Below are positions 24,974 through 30,148 of a DNA stretch of 30,148 nt, in pieces (the first letter of the stretch is position 1; each line of letters opens with the position of its first letter). This DNA comes from Cyclobacteriaceae bacterium. GTDB lineage: Bacteria; Bacteroidota; Bacteroidia; Cytophagales; Cyclobacteriaceae. The notes beneath the pieces were generated by a model. It was given only the letters and a program-made list of their open reading frames with translations, had not been told where the DNA came from and searched no databases. Both the position numbers and the translations under genes were made by a program. The stretch is from contig CANHCD010000002.1 in assembly GCA_947458795.1 (NCBI GenBank), positions 1-30,148 on the forward strand, in the 5' to 3' direction.

Positions 24974-25684
24974 ATGAACTTTCATTTTTTTTCTGACTTT
25001 GAGTCAATGAGTACCGAAGGATTTGAATTGATCAAAAAAGAGATCGAAAAAAAGCCTGATCTTTTATTTTGTGTAGCCAGTGGCGGATCACCAGCTGGCG
25101 CCTATTCCAAACTAGCGGCCTACAAGGAAGAGCATCCTGAATTTGGGGATCAACTCCGTGTGATCAAGCTAGACGAGTGGGGAGGCTTGGAACCAGGTTC
25201 CACATTTACCTCTGAATTGGATGTGCAACAAAAATTTGTGCAGCCAATGGGAATTACCGCGGATCGCTACTGGACCATTGACCCAGATACTTCAGATCCT
25301 GAAGGGGCTTGCTTCCACATGGAGCAGGTTATGGAGCAAGAGGGGCCCTTGGATATCTGTATTTTGGGAATTGGAGTCAATGGTCATATTGCACTTAATG
25401 AACCCTTAGAAGTCCATCAACTTCCGTATCATGTATGTGAATTAGCCCCATCTACTTTAGCCAACGGGATGTTAAAGACCTTGAAGCAACCGCCGAGTTT
25501 TGGAATGACCATTGGGCTTCGGGGAATCATGCAATCCAAACTCATTCTATTATTTATTGCGGGGTCCGGCAAAAAAGAAGCGTTTGAGCGCTTGCAGGAA
25601 CCCAACGTATCGGGTCTATATCCTGCATCCTTCCTTTGGTTGCACCCCAATGTGCAGGTCCTGGTGGACCAGCGTGCCGTTTGA
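24974..25684 (+). CDS. AgaI/NagB-family amino-sugar-6-phosphate deaminase/isomerase
   Basis: 236 residues, cytoplasmic, of the glucosamine/galactosamine-6-phosphate deaminase family, converting an amino-sugar 6-phosphate to a ketose phosphate plus ammonia. The phosphate loop is ASGGSPAGAY (35-44). Catalytic D67 (KLDEWGG), H138 and E143 (GVNGHIALNEP) match D72, H143 and E148 of E. coli NagB with identical spacing. The Asp corresponding to NagB D141 is N136. Together with the C-terminal PASFLWLHPN, this points to the AgaI (galactosamine-6-phosphate) branch rather than NagB. It is shorter than NagB (266) and lacks its allosteric C-terminus. No nagA-like deacetylase is adjacent. Confidence 0.85.
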   Translation: MNFHFFSDFESMSTEGFELIKKEIEKKPDLLFCVASGGSPAGAYSKLAAYKEEHPEFGDQLRVIKLDEWGGLEPGSTFTSELDVQQKFVQPMGITADRYWTIDPDTSDPEGACFHMEQVMEQEGPLDICILGIGVNGHIALNEPLEVHQLPYHVCELAPSTLANGMLKTLKQPPSFGMTIGLRGIMQSKLILLFIAGSGKKEAFERLQEPNVSGLYPASFLWLHPNVQVLVDQRAV

Positions 25685-25760
25685 CGCTGCCAAAACCATA
25701 TTTATTTGTTTGATAGCGAAGGAGATACTCCCTCCTTATTAAAAAAATAAAGTTGATTTA

Positions 25761-25790
25761 TTGCGGATAAGTTCCCTTTTTCTACCTTTG
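25761..25790 (+). promoter_or_regulatory. Bacteroidota sigma-A promoter for the tRNA-Asp pair
   Basis: TTG (25761-25763), 19 bp, TACCTTTG (25783-25790) fits the consensus TTTG/TAnnTTTG at ideal spacing. The -7 box ends 25 bp before the first tRNA-Asp. Confidence 0.8.
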
Positions 25791-25815
25791 CACCACTTCA
25801 AAAGTGAAGGGAAAC

Positions 25816-25889
25816 GGAGTGGTAGTTCAGCTGGTTAGAATGCCTGCCTGTCACGCAGGAGGTCGCGGGTTCGAGTCCCGTCCATTCCG
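25816..25889 (+). tRNA. tRNA-Asp (anticodon GUC), copy 1
   Basis: 74-nt cloverleaf. Acceptor GGAGTGG pairs with CCATTCC (one G-T pair), D arm GTTC/GAAT, anticodon stem CCTGC/GCAGG with loop CTGTCAC (anticodon GTC), T arm GCGGG/CCCGT with loop TTCGAGT, discriminator G. The CCA end is not encoded. Confidence 0.97.
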
Positions 25890-25974
25890 CATCGATTATA
25901 ACTAACTTATTTTGAGTTCGTTAACAGTATTTATTTAGATAATTAATCATTGATTACTTGTCTTTTCTAACCTT

Positions 25975-26048
25975 GGAGTGGTAGTTCAGCTGGTTAGAAT
26001 GCCTGCCTGTCACGCAGGAGGTCGCGGGTTCGAGTCCCGTCCATTCCG
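25975..26048 (+). tRNA. tRNA-Asp (anticodon GUC), copy 2
   Basis: Identical over all 74 nt to the copy at 25816; the flanks are unrelated. CCA is not encoded. It is followed 3 bp later by a terminator hairpin. Confidence 0.97.
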
Positions 26049-26051
26049 CTT

Positions 26052-26080
26052 AAAGTCCCTAAGAAATTAGGGACTTTTTT
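26052..26080 (+). terminator. Rho-independent terminator of the tRNA-Asp transcript
   Basis: AAAGTCCCTAA (26052-26062), GAAA tetraloop, TTAGGGACTTT (26067-26077), then further T's. A perfect 11-bp stem directly after tRNA-Asp copy 2. Confidence 0.93.
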
Positions 26081-26228
26081 GTTTTGGGGCAGTTTGAACC
26101 TGTGTGGAGGAAAACACTGCCGTGCTCCTTGTCTTTAATTAATTGGTTGTTCTTGAAAACTGGATTTTTAGTCCGCAGTTCTCCTGCCATTTCAGTCAAA
26201 ATTTCCATCAGAGATTAAGACTAATCCT

Positions 26229-26236
26229 TATCTTTG
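26229..26236 (+). promoter_or_regulatory. Possible -7 promoter box of accA
   Basis: TATCTTTG is an exact TAnnTTTG match 20 bp before the accA ATG. No good -33 at 19 bp; TTTC near 26202 is the closest. Confidence 0.5.
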
Positions 26237-26256
26237 TTTTTCAAAAATTTACGGAA

Positions 26257-27204
26257 ATGGTCTTAGAATTTGAAAAACCCATTGCTGATTTAGAGCAAAA
26301 ACTGCAGGAGATGAAGGAGTTGGCAAAGGGAAGAAACATCGACCTAAGCAAGGACATTCAATCTTTAGAGGGTAAAATTTTGGCTTTGAAAAAAGAAACC
26401 TTCGCGAATCTTACGCGCTGGCAGCGGGTACAGCTCTCCAGACATGCAGACAGGCCTTATGCTTTAGATTACATCTACGAGATCACCAACGACTTTATTG
26501 AACTTCATGGAGATCGTAGCGTGAAAGACGACAAGGCCATGATTGGTGGCTTGGGAGATATTGACGGGAGAACAGTCCTTTTTATTGGACAGCAAAAAGG
26601 TAGAAATACCAAGCAGCGTCAAGAGCGTAATTTTGGCATGGCCAATCCTGAAGGCTATCGGAAGGCACTTCGCCTGATGAAGATGGCCGAAAAATTCAAC
26701 AAGCCTATCGTGACGCTTATCGATACTCCAGGTGCATTTCCTGGTTTGGAAGCAGAAGAAAGAGGCCAAGGGGAAGCAATTGCCCGCAATATCAAAGAAA
26801 TGTTTATGCTCAAAGTACCGGTGATCTGCATCATCATTGGTGAAGGAGCTTCCGGAGGTGCTTTAGGCATTGCCATTGGAGATAAGGTCTACATGTTGGA
26901 AAATACTTGGTATTCTGTGATTTCTCCTGAATCCTGCTCTTCCATTTTATGGAGATCCTGGGATTACAAAGAACAAGCAGCCGAAGCACTCAAGTTGACC
27001 GCTACGGATATGAAATCCAATGGACTGGTAGACGATATCATTCCAGAGCCACTCGGAGGGGCACACAAAGACCTCAAAGGGATGGCCAAAACTCTCAAGG
27101 AGATAATTAGCAAGGCTTTAGCTGAATTGGATAAACTTGAGGCAGAAGAACGCATCTCTCAGCGAATAGACAAGTTCTGTGCGATGGGCGTAGTTGTGGA
27201 ATAA
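26257..27204 (+). CDS. accA: Acetyl-CoA carboxylase carboxyltransferase subunit alpha
   Basis: Alpha subunit of the carboxyltransferase that moves CO2 from carboxybiotin to acetyl-CoA, making malonyl-CoA for fatty-acid synthesis; cytoplasmic, partner AccD. 315 residues, the normal length (about 317). The N-terminal coiled helix (EFEKPIADLEQKLQEMKEL) is followed by HGDRSVKDDKAMIGG, LIDTPGAFPG and the oxyanion/CoA segment GEGASGGALGI. The frame extends upstream to 26143, but that stretch does not resemble AccA and overlaps the promoter box. ATG 26257 gives the family N-terminus and is preferred. accD is not in the window. Confidence 0.97.
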   Translation: MVLEFEKPIADLEQKLQEMKELAKGRNIDLSKDIQSLEGKILALKKETFANLTRWQRVQLSRHADRPYALDYIYEITNDFIELHGDRSVKDDKAMIGGLGDIDGRTVLFIGQQKGRNTKQRQERNFGMANPEGYRKALRLMKMAEKFNKPIVTLIDTPGAFPGLEAEERGQGEAIARNIKEMFMLKVPVICIIIGEGASGGALGIAIGDKVYMLENTWYSVISPESCSSILWRSWDYKEQAAEALKLTATDMKSNGLVDDIIPEPLGGAHKDLKGMAKTLKEIISKALAELDKLEAEERISQRIDKFCAMGVVVE

Positions 27205-27291
27205 ATCTTCACGATTTTCTATTTCCAATTTAGGCACCCCAATTCTTCAAACTAATTGACTGGATTTTAAATTGTGCATTAATCACCATAC

Positions 27292-28131
27292 ATGGAGCTT
27301 TTCACGGTAGATACGGGCTTTTTTAAATTGGATGGCGGGGCCATGTTTGGTGTAGTTCCCAAATCCATTTGGTCACGAACCAATCCCTCGGATGAAAACA
27401 ACCTATGTCCATGGGCCATGCGCTGCCTACTCGTTTCGGATGGCAATCGATTGGTCTTAATTGATACTGGAATAGGGGACAAGCAAGATGCCCGCTTCTT
27501 TTCACATTACTACCTGCATGGTGATGCTAGCTTAACCAAGAGTTTACAGCAACTGGGCGTACATCCTACCGACATTACAGATGTTTTTTTGACCCACTTG
27601 CATTTTGACCATTGTGGAGGAAGTGTAAAGTATGGTTCCCATGGGCAATACGAACTTACTTTTCCTCGTGCGACCTATTGGACTAATGAAGACCATTGGA
27701 ACTGGGCAACGGTTCCAAATCCAAGAGAAAAGGCATCCTTTTTAGAAGAAAATATCCTACCGCTTCAGGAGCATGGGGTGCTCAATTACCTAGATCTAGG
27801 AACTAAATCTTTATTTCCAGGGGTTGATTTCCTTACAATGGATGGGCATACGGATAAGCAAATGCTCCCCAAAATGCAGTACAAAGGGCATACGCTGGTG
27901 TTTATGGCCGACTTACTCCCATCAGTGGGGCATATTCCTTTGGCCTATGTGATGGGCTATGACACCCGCCCCTTGTTAACGCTTCAGGAGAAACAGGAAT
28001 TCTTGGAGATAGCAGCTCGTGACCAGTATGTGCTTTTTCTAGAGCACGATTCGGTGAATGAATGTTGCACGGTAAAAATGACCGAAAAGGGCGTACGTCT
28101 GGATCAAACTTTCCGACTCGATGAACTCTAA
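27292..28131 (+). CDS. MBL-fold metallo-hydrolase (YtnP/AHL-lactonase-like)
   Basis: 279 residues, no signal peptide. The metallo-beta-lactamase zinc motif THLHFDHCGG provides H102, H104, D106 and H107. Further ligand candidates are the His of DGHTDKQM and the one in LFLEHDSV; VLIDTGIGDK (55-64) precedes the motif as usual. The group includes YtnP-like and AHL-lactonase-like esterases, but general hydrolases are also common, so the substrate is open. It overlaps the patatin gene by 11 bp and is probably the first gene of a three-gene operon. Confidence 0.9.
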   Translation: MELFTVDTGFFKLDGGAMFGVVPKSIWSRTNPSDENNLCPWAMRCLLVSDGNRLVLIDTGIGDKQDARFFSHYYLHGDASLTKSLQQLGVHPTDITDVFLTHLHFDHCGGSVKYGSHGQYELTFPRATYWTNEDHWNWATVPNPREKASFLEENILPLQEHGVLNYLDLGTKSLFPGVDFLTMDGHTDKQMLPKMQYKGHTLVFMADLLPSVGHIPLAYVMGYDTRPLLTLQEKQEFLEIAARDQYVLFLEHDSVNECCTVKMTEKGVRLDQTFRLDEL

Positions 28132-28927
28132 GCCAAGCATTGGAATTGCCTTTTCTGGCGGAGGAGTCAGAGGAATCTCGCATTTGGGAGTGCTAAAGGC
28201 ACTGAATGAAGTAGGTATTTTTCCAAGCCAGGTGAGTGGCAGTTCAGCGGGTGCCATTGTAGGCGCCATGTATTGTCAAGGATATAGTCCGGATGAGGTG
28301 TTGAAGATTATCATTGAAACCAACTATTTCAAGTTGATCCGACCTGCCATCTCTTTGAAGGGCTTGTTTACCATGGATAGCTTGGCCCAGCTACTTAAAA
28401 CCTACCTTCCGCACAATGATTTTGCTTCGCTGAAGGTTCCTCTTCATGTGGTGGCTACAGATATAGGAAAAGGGGAGGTGGTTTATTTCAATTCCGGCAA
28501 GCTGATCGAACCAATATTGGCTTCTTCCTGTATTCCAGGAATGTTTGAGCCTATTTTTTACGAATCTCGGTACCTGGTTGATGGAGGAGTGCTGAATAAT
28601 TTGCCGGTGGAACCCTTGCAAGCCAATTGTGAGATCGTGATTGGGGTCAACTGCAATCATCTACCTGAATTGGCAGCGGTTCGAAATGTGAAAAAGCTTT
28701 TGGAACGTGCATTTATAATGAATGTGAATTTCAATGCATACAGCCGTAAATCGGCTTGTACGTATTTTATTGAGGCCCCTGGATTAGGTAAATTTGGCGT
28801 CTTTGACTTGAAAAAGGCTTCGGAATTCTTTCAAGCAGGTTACAACCAAGCCATGAAAGTCATTGAATCCAATCCTGGTTTACTAGAAATTTCTACCCAG
28901 TTACAACCCCAACCTAGCGAGTTATGA
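28121..28927 (+). CDS. Patatin-like phospholipase (RssA/YlbK-like)
   Basis: 268 residues, no signal peptide or membrane segment: a cytoplasmic serine acyl hydrolase with a Ser-Asp dyad. The oxyanion loop GGGVRG is at 13-18, the nucleophile elbow GSSAG has S42, and the catalytic Asp is D154 in VDGGVLNNLP. The dyad is complete. Length fits the small bacterial patatins. It overlaps the MBL gene by 11 bp and the acyltransferase by 4 bp (ATGA), so all three are likely coupled. It may release acyl chains from phospholipids. Confidence 0.93.
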   Translation: MNSKPSIGIAFSGGGVRGISHLGVLKALNEVGIFPSQVSGSSAGAIVGAMYCQGYSPDEVLKIIIETNYFKLIRPAISLKGLFTMDSLAQLLKTYLPHNDFASLKVPLHVVATDIGKGEVVYFNSGKLIEPILASSCIPGMFEPIFYESRYLVDGGVLNNLPVEPLQANCEIVIGVNCNHLPELAAVRNVKKLLERAFIMNVNFNAYSRKSACTYFIEAPGLGKFGVFDLKKASEFFQAGYNQAMKVIESNPGLLEISTQLQPQPSEL

Positions 28928-29484
28928 TGAAGTTAGTTTCCCGAATTATATTTTGGTTGGCCGGATGGCGCTTAAATCCAAATTGGCCTGCAGGTGTGAA
29001 AAAGGCGGTATTGATTGCTATTCCGCACACCTCCAACTGGGATCTTTTGTACGCTAGAGCTGCCTTCTATCTGATGGATATTCCTGTCCGTTTTACGATT
29101 AAGAAAGAATCCATGATTGGCCCTTTGGGTTGGATATTGTCCGGATTAGGTGCCATTCCTATCGACCGTCAACGTATACCAGGAGGCAAGAAGCAGACTT
29201 ACACCGAGGCCATGATCCAAATGCTGAATGAGCGTGACGACTTGGTGGTGATGGTCACTCCCGAAGGTACTCGAAGTGCAGTAAGTAAATGGAAATCAGG
29301 ATTTTACCATACTGCACTTGGAGCAAATGTACCGATTGTAATTGGCTATTTGGATTACAAAAAGAAGGAAGCAGGAATTGGACCTTGTCTGTATCCCAAT
29401 GGGGATATGGATGGTCAGATTGAGGAACTAAAGGCTTTTGGCAGGACTGTTGTTCCCAAGTATCCAGAAAAAGGAATTCGTTAA
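28924..29484 (+). CDS. PlsC-like 1-acylglycerol-3-phosphate acyltransferase family protein
   Basis: 186 residues; short member of the LPLAT/PlsC superfamily that moves acyl chains onto lysophospholipid or other alcohol acceptors at the inner membrane. The acyltransferase motif HTSNWD gives the H35-x4-D40 dyad, and PEGTR at 113-117 binds the phosphate of the acceptor. Only one short hydrophobic N-terminal stretch is present. Two Met codons start the protein (28924 and 28927); the first overlaps the patatin stop. In an operon with a lipase, it may reacylate lysophospholipid. Confidence 0.9.
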   Translation: MMKLVSRIIFWLAGWRLNPNWPAGVKKAVLIAIPHTSNWDLLYARAAFYLMDIPVRFTIKKESMIGPLGWILSGLGAIPIDRQRIPGGKKQTYTEAMIQMLNERDDLVVMVTPEGTRSAVSKWKSGFYHTALGANVPIVIGYLDYKKKEAGIGPCLYPNGDMDGQIEELKAFGRTVVPKYPEKGIR

Positions 29485-29536
29485 AAGAGCTATTTTTTCG
29501 TTTAAAGGGATTGTCGTTGACTAAAGATCTCAAGAA

Positions 29537-30148
29537 CTAGATTACATCTGATACTAGGCGGAAACCTACATTTGAGGTTCCAGAATCAATGGCCTGCCCT
29601 TGTCTTGCTGCAGGTCGGTAATTCACACAGTAATTCGATGCACATAAAAATGAACCTCCCTTAATCACTCGCTCCACGGCGTAGGGGTTGCTTGGATTGT
29701 AGCAGGGGTTCATGCCTTCATCCAACTTGGCTACTTTCCCTGCAGTTCGCGCATGTTTTAAGGCATCAAACCAGTCTGAAGTGAGCTCCCATACATTTCC
29801 AATCATGTCGTATGCCCCATAGCCATTGGGAGCGAAGGATTTGACAGGAGCCGTAGTACTAAATCCATCCAAGCGCTCATCTCTTGATGGGAAAATCCCT
29901 TGGAAGGTATTCGCGAGGTAGGTGCCTCCAGGGGTAAATTCATCTCCCCAAGCAAATTTTTGCCCATTTAGTCCCCCGCGAGCAGCAAATTCCCATTCGG
30001 CTTCGGTAGGCAATCGCTTACCTACCCAGGTGGCATAAGCTACTGCATCCTCATAAGCTACATGCACGACTGGGTGATTTTCTCGACCTTCTAGATTGCT
30101 TTCTGGACCTTCTGGGTGCATCCAATTGGCTCCTTTTACCCAAATCCA
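29537..30148 (-). CDS. Formylglycine-generating enzyme (sulfatase-modifying factor), 5' end outside window
   Basis: Copper-dependent oxidase family that turns a Cys in sulfatases into formylglycine. The 203 residues seen are the C-terminal half or more; the frame is open past 30148, so the N-terminus is missing. Hallmarks are PVVHVAYEDAVAYATWVGKRLPTEAEWEFAARGG, GNVWELTSDW and the final GFRLV. The catalytic cysteine pair of true FGE (human C336/C341) is present as CASNYC within GGSFLCASNYCVNYRPAAR. This argues against the cysteine-free GldJ/GldK-type and other FGE-sulfatase relatives. Convergent with the acyltransferase across 52 bp in which I see no terminator. No sulfatase is in the window. 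Confidence 0.9.
   Translation of the reverse strand, partial: WIWVKGANWMHPEGPESNLEGRENHPVVHVAYEDAVAYATWVGKRLPTEAEWEFAARGGLNGQKFAWGDEFTPGGTYLANTFQGIFPSRDERLDGFSTTAPVKSFAPNGYGAYDMIGNVWELTSDWFDALKHARTAGKVAKLDEGMNPCYNPSNPYAVERVIKGGSFLCASNYCVNYRPAARQGQAIDSGTSNVGFRLVSDVI

Larger units (their letters stand above)
25685..26256. other. tRNA-bearing region between protein genes
   Basis: The 572 bp between the AgaI/NagB gene and accA contain a promoter, two tRNA-Asp genes and their terminator (separate entries), plus the accA upstream region. The 85-bp spacer between the tRNAs is AT-rich and holds no terminator, so the two are probably one transcript. Confidence 0.7.

Noticed and set aside
25968..25975. 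Separate promoter for tRNA-Asp copy 2 (TAACCTTG)
   Set aside because: It has one mismatch and overlaps the first base of the tRNA, so it cannot start transcription upstream of it.
26143..26256. 38-residue N-terminal extension of AccA
   Set aside because: It needs a non-ATG start, spans the probable -7 box at 26229-26236 and is unlike any AccA N-terminus.

Overview
The window looks like chromosomal DNA from a marine or freshwater Bacteroidota, most likely a Cytophagales member close to Cyclobacteriaceae/Algoriphagus. This assignment is inferred. It rests on gene content, on many signal peptides cleaved just before Gln, on weak Shine-Dalgarno signals, and on promoters of the Bacteroidota type (TTG, about 19 bp, TAnnTTTG). 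I see no rRNA, insertion sequence, CRISPR array or prophage. Almost every gene is intact; only the first and last run off the window.

Left block (1-8178, all minus strand). Transcription runs from a secreted double-DUF1080 protein through a Tat-exported Gfo/Idh/MocA oxidoreductase into a hexuronate cassette: uxaC, an SDR-type mannonate oxidoreductase (uxuB), and uxuA. A sugar O-acetyltransferase and a long acyl-CoA dehydrogenase, cut by the left edge, follow. The cassette turns D-glucuronate into D-fructuronate, then D-mannonate, then 2-keto-3-deoxygluconate. The two exported proteins fit an oxidative, 3-keto route of glycoside cleavage feeding it. Transporter, KDG kinase, aldolase and regulator are not in the window.

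Centre-left (8345-12540). A THUMP-domain RNA methyltransferase is followed by a 920-residue envelope protein combining a CarboxypepD_reg domain, an MG2-like domain and a TonB-plug-like segment without a barrel. A bidirectional terminator ends this block.

Centre (12545-19350, minus strand). A secreted M28 carboxypeptidase of the glutamate carboxypeptidase II type lies beyond a terminator from an operon of three tandem secreted amidohydrolase-fold proteins. Only the middle one keeps its metal ligands; the two flanking ones have lost them and look like pseudoenzymes. A good promoter and a hairpin-rich leader of about 145 nt precede the operon.

Centre-right (19447-24800). Here are msrA, a 556-residue protein of unknown function whose C-terminal part resembles nucleoside phosphorylases, an NTF2-like secreted protein, a fasciclin lipoprotein and a secreted M20 amidohydrolase.

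Right (24974-30148). An AgaI/NagB-like amino-sugar phosphate deaminase precedes two identical tRNA-Asp(GUC) genes with their own promoter and terminator. Then come accA and an overlapping three-gene cluster (MBL hydrolase, patatin lipase, PlsC-like acyltransferase). A convergent formylglycine-generating enzyme with both catalytic cysteines is cut by the right edge.
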